The notes beneath the pieces were generated by a model. That model was not told the DNA's origin, did not search any database, and saw nothing but the letters and a program-made list of their open reading frames with translations. A program made the translations under genes and the position numbers. Positions 9,801 to 17,240 of a DNA stretch of 53,434 bases are shown here, in pieces. The stretch is from a virus: positions 1-53,434 of IMG/VR virus record IMGVR_UViG_3300037427_002834. One strand, given 5' to 3'. Within the stretch, counting starts at the first letter, position 1; each line of letters starts with the position of its first letter.

Positions 9801-11684
9801 ACATATGTAACAACTTCATCCACCAGTTTAGCTATTGGAACTGGCTCTAAATCTTTAACTGTCGGCGTTGGTCTTTCTTACAGCGTTGGTCAAACCGCTA
9901 TTATCTCTTATGACAATAGCAACAAAATGGAAGGCTCTGTTACTTCTTACAACTCTGGCTCTGGAGCTCTTGTTGTAAATGTTACTTCTGTTACTGGTAG
10001 TGGCACTTATACTAGTTGGGAAGTTAATTTGAGTGGTGCTCCAGGTCCCGCAGGGCCAACAGGAGCCGCTGGAGCCACAGGAGCAGCTGGCGCAGCAGGT
10101 AGTAACGGCAGCGATGGCGCTGCTGGTGCCGCTGGCGCTACAGGAGCCGCAGGAGCCGCAGGACCCACGGGAGCCGCTGGCGCAGCGGGCAGTAACGGCA
10201 GCGATGGCGCTGCTGGAGCCGCAGGTGCTACGGGAGCCGCAGGAGCCGCAGGAGCCGCAGGACCCACGGGAGCCGCTGGCGCAGCAGGTAGTAACGGTTC
10301 TGCTGGAGCCGCTGGAGCTACTGGAGCCGCAGGACCCACGGGAGCCGCTGGCGCAGCAGGTAGTAACGGTTCTGCTGGAGCCGCTGGAGCTACTGGAGCC
10401 GCTGGAGCCACGGGAGCCGCAGGACCCACGGGGGCCGATGGCGGAGCGATTACCGTCGCCACGGAAGATATTTATACAACGGTATCATCTGACGACAACT
10501 ACTTCGATGTTATGGCTCTGTTGCATTTCGAAGGCTCAAACGCGCAAACGACAACGGAGGACGATAGCGAAAGCCGTCACACCCCCACTATGGTGGGTAC
10601 TGCGCAGCTTTCCACAGCGCAGAAGAAATTTGGGTCAACAAGTCTTCTTCTGGACGGCGACAGCGACTACGTTACTATGGCTGATTCTCCAGATTGGGAT
10701 TTCGGCTCAGATGATTTTACAATTGAGTGTTGGTTCTATTATGACCAAGCGACAGCACCGCAATATTCTACTATTTTTGATAGAGGCTCTGGAGCTGGTA
10801 ATGGTTTCAGTCCGTTTTGGGTAGCGGTTCTAGATGATTCAGGTCTTAAATTAGTAGCCACTTGTGGTACTGGCGGAAATCAAACGAATGTAATTGATAA
10901 CTATAATCTGGCAACTATTACTAACAATACGTGGCATCATGTTGCGTTGACGAGACATGGCAACAACTTCTACATCTACTTAGATGGCGTGTCCTTATCT
11001 GGCGCGGCTCAAACAGATTCAGGCGCGTTGACAGACCACGCCTACCCTGTTCTTATCGGTGCTCGTGGTCAAAGCGGACACGGAAGCTTTTGGGGCGGTT
11101 ATATTGATGAGTTCCGCATATCCAAATTATGCAGGTATCCTAGCGGTACTACATTTACGCCTTCGACAACTGGGCTGCCCGGCGAATCGAGGTACAGCCA
11201 AACAGTTGTAACAAGTGTTACGGGGGGCGGCATTTGTGCGGTAACCGCCCTTAATAACGCCACGGCAAACGAGCTTGTAACCGTTGCTTCTACAACTACC
11301 GAGTTAGACGCCGAAGCAAGCTTAACTTTTGATGATACAAATGGCCTTTACATAGCCAAGTCTATAAAAACAGCAGTAAAGACTCATAGCGCTGGCGGTA
11401 ATGTTGATTTAGATTTCGAACACGAACCCCTACAAACAGTAACTCTTAATGGTGATGCAGACTTTAGTACCCCAGTAGGAAACAAAGAGGCTGGCAGGTC
11501 AATGGTTGTTAGAATAGTTTGTGATGGAGCCGCCACCAAAAGGGACTTGTCTTTTCATGACGATTGGAAATTTGTTGGAGAGGAACCCGCGAGCATCGCC
11601 GCAAATAAAATCGCAATCTTAAGTATGACATGCTTCGGCACGAATGAGTCCGATGTTGTTTGTAGCTATGCAGTTGAAGATTAA
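6864..11684 (+). CDS. Collagen-like tail fibre with matrixin metalloprotease and LamG-like domains
   Basis: This 1606-aa modular fibre has in order: collagen Gly-x-y repeats (31-47); a C1q/TNF-like jelly roll (about 50-195); more collagen (198-250); a fibre module with DLGTTSKPWRSLYI (from about 264); a matrixin domain (about 425-710); collagen (about 743-979); a small beta domain (about 980-1058); collagen (about 1059-1193); a LamG-like domain (about 1217-1433); and a beta C-terminal domain common in phage fibres (about 1475-1606). The matrixin domain has HELGHVLGIGHD with H659, E660, H663 and H669, the Met-turn M677, the upstream LAHAYSPGG (612-620) and GGDVHFDVDEDW (629-640) metal-site segments, and a closing SIYG. 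No PRCGxPD cysteine switch is visible. It probably binds and may cleave host surface or matrix protein. Confidence 0.9.
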   Translation: MSHTVQVITSGKSIQAVPISLNSIPPQIISGSTGPSGPVGPTGPAGGSADYCNLNKSSTTENINVTYANRVSIGFDNTVSRSSIFTHSTSTNNQKITVSSDGLYQINVSIGFDNTGSNRASPRASIFKNGVEITQTRCSAYSRGSSYGDEKTLQINTALQLSTNDYIEVFAWMDDADGSNSVDTITGETEIVITRISQAAAAAGPAGPAGIAGPTGPAGSQGSQGSQGAQGVQGNLGPAGPTGPGGANLGAVSQHMVPTVSGVYDLGTTSKPWRSLYIDNKSLYIGGVRVTANQSNGTLQTQTSGQSAPVPLVTDYTGLNFHAYPAIGDLPTAADKHGMLAHVHNEGAVYLAHGGSWQKIYPGNLGPTGPTGPSQGPSGEQGIQGIQGVQGEFGGNSQSFTFYTGVQDANVDATLSNRSGHLSVYAPTGIEQRLFFDHYNSHHSNISGWGDTVKYPGTIRIFKENDSSVFATYDLINENPAAGFGTPWPQLKSGCLHGGTVNMKYSFMKGGNTVVEQGNSYSTHTFGDYQDSNPNLVSQWTGEIAEALDQWKSIFEDIYPNLTLNFVNMGVETGVVPASDVAPIYPIPHPQEQGIGDIRFSMHEIDQQYNVLAHAYSPGGVIGASGNIGGDVHFDVDEDWRLDGQTDPGGFSIKYVTAHELGHVLGIGHDASCCSVMKSTASSSYNFDDIYPSGLKYSIDEREAIESIYGDGWGYEKRTIKKESSNGTFQDGDSVVLSFIEGGADGAAGSQGVAGPTGPSGGPVGPTGPSGPRGITGPAGAQGNAGAVGAAGATGADSTVVGPTGAVGVTGPQGSQGNAGATGADSTVVGPTGAVGVTGPQGSQGNAGATGADSTVAGPAGPTGAAGVTGPQGAQGNAGAAGADSTVAGPTGAAGAAGTAGATGPQGAQGSAGAAGPTGAAGAAGTAGATGPQGAQGSAGAAGPTGAAGAAGTAGATGPAGSTGTQGSSGGSGPTGPGDTYVTTSSTSLAIGTGSKSLTVGVGLSYSVGQTAIISYDNSNKMEGSVTSYNSGSGALVVNVTSVTGSGTYTSWEVNLSGAPGPAGPTGAAGATGAAGAAGSNGSDGAAGAAGATGAAGAAGPTGAAGAAGSNGSDGAAGAAGATGAAGAAGAAGPTGAAGAAGSNGSAGAAGATGAAGPTGAAGAAGSNGSAGAAGATGAAGATGAAGPTGADGGAITVATEDIYTTVSSDDNYFDVMALLHFEGSNAQTTTEDDSESRHTPTMVGTAQLSTAQKKFGSTSLLLDGDSDYVTMADSPDWDFGSDDFTIECWFYYDQATAPQYSTIFDRGSGAGNGFSPFWVAVLDDSGLKLVATCGTGGNQTNVIDNYNLATITNNTWHHVALTRHGNNFYIYLDGVSLSGAAQTDSGALTDHAYPVLIGARGQSGHGSFWGGYIDEFRISKLCRYPSGTTFTPSTTGLPGESRYSQTVVTSVTGGGICAVTALNNATANELVTVASTTTELDAEASLTFDDTNGLYIAKSIKTAVKTHSAGGNVDLDFEHEPLQTVTLNGDADFSTPVGNKEAGRSMVVRIVCDGAATKRDLSFHDDWKFVGEEPASIAANKIAILSMTCFGTNESDVVCSYAVED
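9241..9408 (+). repeat. 84-bp perfect tandem repeat (two copies) in collagen region
   Basis: The block beginning CTACAGGAGCCGATAG occurs at 9241, 9325 and 9409, a period of 84 nt (28 residues). The first two copies are identical at the DNA level, and the third diverges after about 24 nt. Identity including synonymous positions points to recent duplication by slippage or recombination. Confidence 0.9.
9540..9733 (+). repeat. 81-bp tandem repeat (two copies plus partial) in collagen region
   Basis: The block beginning GCCGCTGGCGCAGCAGGAAC starts at 9540, 9621 and 9702, a period of 81 nt (27 residues). Two full copies are identical in DNA and the third breaks off near 9733. It encodes Gly-Ala-Ala/Gly-Pro-Thr collagen triplets. 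Confidence 0.9.
10261..10404 (+). repeat. 72-bp near-perfect tandem repeat in collagen region
   Basis: The block beginning GACCCACGGGAGCCGCTGG starts at 10261 and 10333, a period of 72 nt (24 residues), with about one mismatch between copies. A related 90-bp period is visible just upstream, where AGTAACGGCAGCGATGG occurs at 10101 and 10191. Confidence 0.85.
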
Positions 11685-11686
11685 TC

Positions 11687-12493
11687 ATGTCTATTCATGC
11701 CCACAAAACTGGTCTAGTCAAAACATTAGGTCAACAGTCTGATGCTATTGTTACAGATGCCAATGGAAACGGAAGTAGTAATTTAATTGGAGAATGGAGA
11801 CCGGGCGTAGGCGTTTCTAACGTCCATAAATGGGACAACCAAGTTAGCGGTGGTAATCATCTTGGAAGAAATAACAAACTCAATGCTGCTACTGATGGTG
11901 TGGACGCCGAAAGCGGTCCTCCAGCAGTTATGGATTTTGACGAAGATGACTGGCTTGGGCCGAGAGCTGACGACACATATGAAGGAACTCCTTTTAGCAT
12001 GGATACATCTAACGCATTTACTGTGGCTCAATGGTTTAAAAACAAAAACGGAATTGAGCATGTAGCCTTTTGTTTGCACGTCACCACCGGGACCGTAGCG
12101 AAGCTGATTGTTAGTCAATCTGGAGGAACCGCTAATAAAGCTAAGTTAACCGTAGGTGCCGAAACTCCCGTAGAATTTGATTATACTTTTGCTGATAATA
12201 CTTGGTATTACATATCGCTTGTTTATGATGGCAGTAATGATTGGAGCTTCTTTGTGTACGGGTCTTTTGTCGGCTCTGCAACCATTGCCAATTCGGGTCT
12301 TTATGGCTCTTCAGGCACAGAGCTTCTGATAGGAAGAGATGCTGGCACCTCAACTTATTCCGGTGGCACAATTAAACTTGGTCATGTACATGTTTACGAT
12401 TTAGCTTTAAAAAACTCTCAATTAAGACAAAACTTTCTGGCAAGCCACTCTATAAACAACAGTAGAACTTACGGAGCAACATACACAGCATGA
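11687..12493 (+). CDS. LamG/concanavalin A-like lectin domain protein
   Basis: This 268-aa protein follows the fibre gene by 2 nt and overlaps the next gene by 4 nt (ATGA). Its centre reads as a laminin-G/concanavalin A-like jelly roll: VMDFDEDDWLGP, then AFTVAQWFKN, then NTWYYISLVYDGSNDWSFFVYG, then TELLIGRDAG and GTIKLGHVHVYDLAL. That is the usual strand order of the LamG_3-like family, which binds glycans. The fibre just upstream has a related domain near its C-terminus, so this may be a second glycan-binding subunit of the same host-recognition structure. No signal peptide or catalytic glycosidase motif is seen. Confidence 0.8.
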   Translation: MSIHAHKTGLVKTLGQQSDAIVTDANGNGSSNLIGEWRPGVGVSNVHKWDNQVSGGNHLGRNNKLNAATDGVDAESGPPAVMDFDEDDWLGPRADDTYEGTPFSMDTSNAFTVAQWFKNKNGIEHVAFCLHVTTGTVAKLIVSQSGGTANKAKLTVGAETPVEFDYTFADNTWYYISLVYDGSNDWSFFVYGSFVGSATIANSGLYGSSGTELLIGRDAGTSTYSGGTIKLGHVHVYDLALKNSQLRQNFLASHSINNSRTYGATYTA

Positions 12494-12735
12494 AGAAATT
12501 CGTAATAGTACCATACAAATATATAGATTATGTTGACTTTAGTCTTGTTCAGCAGGATAATCGCAAATCTGTCAGGCGCTCTTTGGATGGCGAATACTTT
12601 CTATTAAAATATGAGGGAGAGCAACCAGAATTTATATTCAATATAACTCAAGACGCAGTAGGGCTCGAAGAGTTTAACAAGGAAGAGATTAGTCAGATTC
12701 TCAATAATCACCCCTTATGGAGCAGCCGAGGCTAA
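12490..12735 (+). CDS. Small hypothetical protein
   Basis: This 81-aa protein starts MKKFVIVPYKYIDYVDFSLV. Its ATG overlaps the preceding stop (ATGA) and its 3' end overlaps the next gene by 19 nt, so it is translationally coupled in the cassette. It contains DGEYFLLKYEGEQPEF and GLEEFNKEEISQILNN, which suggests a small alpha/beta fold. I do not recognise a family. Small proteins with a similar FVIVP...LKY pattern occur near phage fibre genes, so an accessory or fibre-assembly role is possible. Confidence 0.7.
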   Translation: MKKFVIVPYKYIDYVDFSLVQQDNRKSVRRSLDGEYFLLKYEGEQPEFIFNITQDAVGLEEFNKEEISQILNNHPLWSSRG

Positions 12736-14411
12736 AATACAACAACCAAGAAATTGGTTTGCGTAGTCTAGGGGAAGGCTTATTTGAACCCAAAAACCTT
12801 TCCGTGTTTAACGATGCGGTTTCAGACCAATTAAAGCTTGACTCTACTCCGAAAAAGTTTTGGTTAGAAAATTCGCCCCCGAAGCATGAGCCTAAAAAAT
12901 ACCACAAAATAGAAAGCTTTTGCTTCGTCGCCACAGCAAACCTCAAAGATGAGGCTGAAGTTTTACTAAGGACTTTGAGACTTTTTCACGATGAGCCTGT
13001 TTATATCATTTGCGATAAAGAAACTAGAATTCATTTAAATAAGATGCAATTATGCGATAATGTTAAATTTAAAACAAGCGCGGAAAAAGAGCATCTAGAC
13101 GCTATACAAGAAAAAGTTTTCGAAGGTCACTCTTGCGTGGCTAACGATATCCATCATGCGCCTTCCATCGTGAAGAAGATGGAGGCTATGGACTTCGCCT
13201 TAAAACTCCACGATAACACTTTTTTTCTAGACACTGATATTATAGTTTTGGATAATTTGCAAGAATACTTCACGGCGGAAATCGTTTTATCGCCGCACTT
13301 TTACCCAAAGGAAAAACAGCATAAAGGATTTGAATTCGGATTTTATAATGCGGGATATTTATTTTGCGCGAATAAAGGATTTCCAAGGTTTTGGAGGCAC
13401 TTGTATTTGACTGACTCTACTTTTTTCGAGCAGGAATGTATGAACAGGATATCCGATTATTATAATATACAAACATTCAACAAGCGGCACAATGTAGGAT
13501 TTTGGAGAGGCGAGGCTTTACCAATTGAAGCTAAGTCTGTTCATACTCATATCTCTGAATTAGGCAGTGCGGGAAGAGGGTTGGAGCTAATAAGGCTAAA
13601 TAAAACAACAAAGGATTACGCCTTATCTCAAACAAAAAACAAACCAATTATAAATAGCCACTTAAGAAAACACTACAACCCCGACTGCAATAGAAAACTT
13701 GCATTCATACATTTCGGTAAAGCCGCTGGAGTCTACATACAGCACTACATAAGAGAGCAGGTTTTCCCGCGCATGAAACATTTTAACTCTTGGTGGGATT
13801 TTAACTACAAAAATAAAAGAGCTCTGACTAGAGATTGGACTGAAGAAGAGCTGCTGGAAATAGCTGACGCCAACGTAGAAGAAGCGCTAACACATAATCA
13901 CCACATAAACTGGACTAAGGAATCTGTTAAAAAATTTAATGACAACGGCTGGTTAACGTTTATGTTTATAAGAAACCCTAAAGACATAATGTGTTCGTTA
14001 TACTTTTGGGCGCAGAGCCAGTGGGATAGATGGGACTCCGAAGACAAAAGCGCTCAGGCCTTGAGAGAGCCTTTGACAGAGGAATTAAAGTATATATCTG
14101 GACAAGATAATCCATATAATGTTAGCTTGGATGATTTTGTTCGCGGTATGCTAAGCGGTAAGGGGGCGCAGTATTTATGGGTGCTGCCAGACTATATAGA
14201 CGACATACAGCACGTAGCAGAATTTAACGACAAAAATTTTGGCTCGTTTTTGTTAGACAACTTTCAACACCTATATGCCCCCCTGAGAAAACGGAACATC
14301 TCAAAAAGCGAGGGGTATAAAGCCTATTTAGACCGAGGCGAAATCTCCAAAGAAACACACTCTATGGTAGAAAGCCATCCAGAGTATAAAAGGTATTTAA
14401 AATACTTATGA
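12717..14411 (+). CDS. Bifunctional glycosyltransferase-sulfotransferase fusion
   Basis: In this 564-aa protein residues about 60-310 resemble a GT-A (GT8-like) glycosyltransferase: CFVATANLKDEAEVLLRTL near the start and a DxD metal/nucleotide-sugar motif D172-T-D174 within FFLDTDIIVLDN. Residues about 325-560 resemble a PAPS-dependent sulfotransferase. The 5'-phosphosulfate loop is FIHFGKAAG with K335, and the 3'-phosphate box is R419-N-P-x(5)-S427 followed by LYFW. Both sites look intact. The ATG at 12717 overlaps the previous gene by 19 nt and has no clear Shine-Dalgarno; translation is probably coupled. The gene ends in an ATGA overlap with a methyltransferase. It probably adds a sugar and sulfate to a glycan or protein, perhaps a virion fibre or a host surface polymer. 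Confidence 0.8.
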   Translation: MEQPRLKYNNQEIGLRSLGEGLFEPKNLSVFNDAVSDQLKLDSTPKKFWLENSPPKHEPKKYHKIESFCFVATANLKDEAEVLLRTLRLFHDEPVYIICDKETRIHLNKMQLCDNVKFKTSAEKEHLDAIQEKVFEGHSCVANDIHHAPSIVKKMEAMDFALKLHDNTFFLDTDIIVLDNLQEYFTAEIVLSPHFYPKEKQHKGFEFGFYNAGYLFCANKGFPRFWRHLYLTDSTFFEQECMNRISDYYNIQTFNKRHNVGFWRGEALPIEAKSVHTHISELGSAGRGLELIRLNKTTKDYALSQTKNKPIINSHLRKHYNPDCNRKLAFIHFGKAAGVYIQHYIREQVFPRMKHFNSWWDFNYKNKRALTRDWTEEELLEIADANVEEALTHNHHINWTKESVKKFNDNGWLTFMFIRNPKDIMCSLYFWAQSQWDRWDSEDKSAQALREPLTEELKYISGQDNPYNVSLDDFVRGMLSGKGAQYLWVLPDYIDDIQHVAEFNDKNFGSFLLDNFQHLYAPLRKRNISKSEGYKAYLDRGEISKETHSMVESHPEYKRYLKYL

Positions 14412-15157
14412 ACTTAGATAATTTAAAAAAAATTAAATTAGCAAGGAAACTTATCGAAGATGGGAAAAAATATCATTATGTCAAAAATGGAAAAAAAAGA
14501 ATTTATAGCACCGTAGTAAAAACTAGCGAGTTAACTCATAAAGGTCAAAAAATACTAGACATAGGAGGAAGTGATAGAAAAAATTATTCTTTTAAAGAGT
14601 ATACCCTTTCCCTTTGCGATGTAGAATATAATTACATCACGCGTGGGAATTTAGATATAAGAATTGGAAAATTACCTTACGATAATGATTCTTTCGATTT
14701 GGTTGGTTGTCACGAAGCCATAGAGCATTTTTGGTTAATGCATGACGGCGGGATGCTTAATTGGGATGGAATACTTAATTTTTGGAAAGAAGCTTACAGA
14801 GTTTTAAAGCCTAATGGTACTTTTTACGTATCTACCCGTAACCGAGTGTGCCCTTTAGCATTACTAAAAGTTTTAACAAATGATTTTATTCAAGTTTCTT
14901 TTCCTACCGTTAGCCGAAAGGGTCACGTAAACGAGCTGTGCGCCAAAGATTTAAGAAGTATAGCAGATGCTACAAAGCTGTTTACTGCCAATACGATATT
15001 TAGCACCTCTTCCCTTCCTCGGTACAGACAAGCACAGGTGAACCAAAAAACTCCAAGGCTACAGAATTTTTTAGGAAGAGAAATTCTGCAAGAAGAATTG
15101 TACGACACACTACATTTTATCTCTAAGAAATACAGACACCAAATAAATAAAAAATGA
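14408..15157 (+). CDS. SAM-dependent class I methyltransferase
   Basis: This 249-aa protein has a Rossmann methyltransferase core. Motif I is KILDIGGSD (48-56), an acidic residue follows near CDVEY (about 72), and motif IV-like LPYDNDSFDLVGCHEAIEH lies near 89-107. EAYRVLKPNGTFYVST is the usual post-motif strand of Methyltransf_11-like enzymes. The N-terminal 45 residues are basic and helical. It overlaps both neighbours by 4 nt (ATGA), placing it between a glycosyl/sulfotransferase and a nucleotidyltransferase in one operon. Its substrate is unknown; a sugar or small-molecule O-methyltransferase fits the context better than a DNA methyltransferase, since no NPPY/DPPY motif is present. Confidence 0.8.
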   Translation: MNLDNLKKIKLARKLIEDGKKYHYVKNGKKRIYSTVVKTSELTHKGQKILDIGGSDRKNYSFKEYTLSLCDVEYNYITRGNLDIRIGKLPYDNDSFDLVGCHEAIEHFWLMHDGGMLNWDGILNFWKEAYRVLKPNGTFYVSTRNRVCPLALLKVLTNDFIQVSFPTVSRKGHVNELCAKDLRSIADATKLFTANTIFSTSSLPRYRQAQVNQKTPRLQNFLGREILQEELYDTLHFISKKYRHQINKK

Positions 15158-15696
15158 ACCTTACAGAAACAAACCTTAAAAAGATTAAATTTGATATCCT
15201 TTCAGAATTCAACTCTGATTGTTGGATAGCTGGAGGAGCCATAACGGATTTCTTCTTGGGTAGAAAGATTAGGGATATAGATATATTCTTCCCCTCCGAA
15301 AAGCTAACCGTCAAAGGTAAGAACAAGCTAATCAATTTGGGCGGCAAAGTGACCTATGAATATCCGTCTGGATTCTGCATGAAATACAAGGGAAACTCCT
15401 ACGACCTCTGCTCTATAGGAGAAACCGCGCAGGAGACTATAGACAACTTTGACTATACTGTTTGTTCTATCGCGGTGGATAAAAATGAGAAATTCGTCCA
15501 TCACCCAAATTACTTTAAGGACCTACAAGAGAAAGAAATACATTATATTGGCAATCATCCCAATAAATTCTATGTAAATAAGGCCAAAAGATTATTGAGA
15601 TACATGGATAAAGGCTTTAGTATAGACCAAGAAAACCTAGAAAAATGGGTAAGTATGCTGATTACGGACCATAAAAAGCATAAAAGAAAATATTGA
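15154..15696 (+). CDS. Pol-beta-type nucleotidyltransferase
   Basis: This 180-aa protein shows the nucleotidyltransferase head of the poly(A) polymerase/tRNA nucleotidyltransferase type. WIAGGAITDFFLG (24-36) gives the GG loop and RDIDIFF (40-46) gives the D41-x-D43 metal-binding pair. A third acidic residue is probably in the SYDLCS strand near residues 85-90. It is much shorter than cellular CCA-adding enzymes and lacks their C-terminal RNA-binding body, so CCA addition is unlikely. Stand-alone proteins of this type are common in phages and their substrates are unknown. It is the last gene of the 11687-15696 cassette and its start overlaps the previous stop. Confidence 0.78.
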   Translation: MNLTETNLKKIKFDILSEFNSDCWIAGGAITDFFLGRKIRDIDIFFPSEKLTVKGKNKLINLGGKVTYEYPSGFCMKYKGNSYDLCSIGETAQETIDNFDYTVCSIAVDKNEKFVHHPNYFKDLQEKEIHYIGNHPNKFYVNKAKRLLRYMDKGFSIDQENLEKWVSMLITDHKKHKRKY

Positions 15697-15701
15697 AATA
15701 G

Positions 15702-15713
15702 GTGTAAATTAAA
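15702..15713 (+). promoter_or_regulatory. GTGTAA-type element upstream of 15719
   Basis: GTGTAAATTAAA lies in the 22-nt gap before the neck-gene ATG at 15719. It matches the recurrent element of this window, with the TGTAA only 16 nt before the start. Promoter function is inferred. Confidence 0.45.
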
Positions 15714-15718
15714 TAGGT

Positions 15719-16204
15719 ATGAAGATTGTAGACATAGCTGATGAAATTTTCCGCGAATTAGACCAACCGAAAGATGTGTCTATTCCGCAGATTGCTTTTT
15801 GGATTAGGGTAAATGTGGGCTCGTTGAATAACCTGCTTCACACGGAATACGCGATTGACACGACAACCTTGGAGATTAGCCCAGACCCAGGAATTCAAGA
15901 GAAATCAATATTAAAGAGGCTTTATAGCATACATTATTATAGCCTAAAGATTAGAGCCACCCTTGGTGCCGTGGCTTTGGATACTATCGTTGAGGTGGGC
16001 TCAGATGGCTCTTACGTTAAAAAGGCCAATAGAAACGAGACCAGCAAGGTATATACCTCAATTAAAAATCAAGAGCAACTGGAGCTTAACAGAGAAATTG
16101 CTAGTTATAAATTAGGTAAAGCTTCACCGATTCAGGTCGCAGGGGATGATACAGCCACCCCAGTTGACAGCCCAACGACTAGCGAATTAAGAACTAATAA
16201 GTAA
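15719..16204 (+). CDS. Probable head-tail connector/adaptor protein
   Basis: This 161-aa protein is helical through residues 1-90 (KIVDIADEIFRELDQP, then PQIAFWIRVNVGSLNNLL, then LKRLYSIHYYSLKIRATLGA). The tail is flexible and rich in Asp, Thr and Pro. This composition and its place as first gene of the neck-tail block fit gp6/gp15-type adaptors that dock on the portal. It lies 2 nt before the next gene. The assignment is mostly from gene order: adaptor, stopper, tail completion, terminator, tube. No diagnostic motif exists for this family. Confidence 0.6.
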   Translation: MKIVDIADEIFRELDQPKDVSIPQIAFWIRVNVGSLNNLLHTEYAIDTTTLEISPDPGIQEKSILKRLYSIHYYSLKIRATLGAVALDTIVEVGSDGSYVKKANRNETSKVYTSIKNQEQLELNREIASYKLGKASPIQVAGDDTATPVDSPTTSELRTNK

Positions 16205-16206
16205 AA

Positions 16207-16641
16207 ATGCCGAGCTTAATATCAAACGTAGAAAAAGCAGAATTGGCCTTGGTCTTTAAGGATATCTTCGACACGTTCAAAAGGAAGATAACCGTACACA
16301 AAGAGCCTGTTAAGGTCGTTGCTAGCGTGGCTAATAAGCCTATGGCTGGCTACGGCGAAGACTCGGAAGAGTCTAATGTAAGTTACGTGCCGCAGAAAAA
16401 AGAATTTGACGCTACAATTTCATACTCCCCGCAGCAAACGGAGGTGTCAACTCAGGTCGGTACATACGAAATAGGAACTGTTAGAATAAAAGTAGAAGCA
16501 GACGCAGCAAGCTATATTAAAACAGGTAAAACAGAGAGAATAGAGGTGGACGGAAAATCGTTCAATAAAGTTACCGACGATAAAGTTCAGGACTTTTTAG
16601 GCACGAAATACTACGTCTTCTATTTACAAGCCACAACATAA
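16207..16641 (+). CDS. Probable head closure (stopper)-like neck protein
   Basis: This 144-aa protein has a helical N-terminus (LISNVEKAELALVFKDIFDTFK) followed by beta strands with VKVVA, DATISYSP, TVRIKVEADAASYI and ERIEVDGKSFNKVTD, and a final YYVFYLQAT strand. Small beta-barrel proteins of this size between the adaptor and the gpZ/gp10-like gene are usually stoppers that seal the head after packaging. It overlaps the next gene by the TAATG stop/start. Function is inferred from order and fold impression. Confidence 0.55.
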   Translation: MPSLISNVEKAELALVFKDIFDTFKRKITVHKEPVKVVASVANKPMAGYGEDSEESNVSYVPQKKEFDATISYSPQQTEVSTQVGTYEIGTVRIKVEADAASYIKTGKTERIEVDGKSFNKVTDDKVQDFLGTKYYVFYLQATT

Positions 16642-17240
16642 TGCCTAAATTTAACACCAGACAATTTGAGCGAGACGTAGCTAAACAAATGGCTTCGAAG
16701 CAAATGCAAAGAGAGGCTTTTTCTACCGTGCAAGCTAGGATTAATGAAGCTAGACGAGAGTTAATTAACGACTTTGAGTCTCACCCAGTAACTAGAGAGA
16801 TTGAGGGTGGTACAGAGTCTAGCAATTTATCTGGGACTTTGGGTGGTTATGGAAACCTTTTTACTTTTATAGGCTTTTCGGCGGGCAGTAATCCTACGTC
16901 GCAGATTAAAAAGTATTTACTAAGAACTGCCAGAGTGTTTAGGCAACCGAAAAGGGTGGATAGGAAACAGCGGCATGTTGATATGACTTTCAGCATAGAC
17001 ACACCTAAGAAAGAGGATATAGAATCACTAACACCCTCGCCTTGGTCTGGAAAAAGTTGGACTAGAGAAGTTGAAAGAGGCATTAGCGGTTTTGGTTTTT
17101 ATATGTATTCCAACGATGGAATAACAGACTCTCGCTCTGGTAAAGCTGCTCAGGTTAGTAATAAGGTTAGGTCTTTAGCGTATAAACCCGTGAAATACAT
17201 GAGTGACATTTTAGATAAATTTTATAGTAAATTAGGATGA
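16641..17240 (+). CDS. Probable tail completion (gp10/gpZ-like) protein
   Basis: This 199-aa protein starts with a basic helical segment (FNTRQFERDVAKQMASKQM, then ARINEARRELINDFESHPVTREIEGG), the pattern of HK97-gp10/lambda-gpZ-like minor tail proteins, where an N-terminal helix is followed by a small beta fold. A GYGNLFTFIGF strand follows. It sits between the stopper-like gene and the gene before the tail tube, with TAATG and ATGA overlaps on either side, so the whole neck block is one transcription and translation unit. The protein would cap the head-proximal tail end. Confidence 0.6.
   Translation: MPKFNTRQFERDVAKQMASKQMQREAFSTVQARINEARRELINDFESHPVTREIEGGTESSNLSGTLGGYGNLFTFIGFSAGSNPTSQIKKYLLRTARVFRQPKRVDRKQRHVDMTFSIDTPKKEDIESLTPSPWSGKSWTREVERGISGFGFYMYSNDGITDSRSGKAAQVSNKVRSLAYKPVKYMSDILDKFYSKLG

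Noticed and set aside
10007-10462. 151-aa minus-strand ORF rich in Ala and Pro
   Set aside because: It is the antisense shadow of the collagen-like Gly-Ala-Pro codons of the fibre gene; its repeats follow the sense repeats exactly.
15154-15696. Toxin-antitoxin MNT-type nucleotidyltransferase
   Set aside because: No HEPN-like partner is adjacent, and the gene is coupled to a methyltransferase and glycosyltransferase instead.
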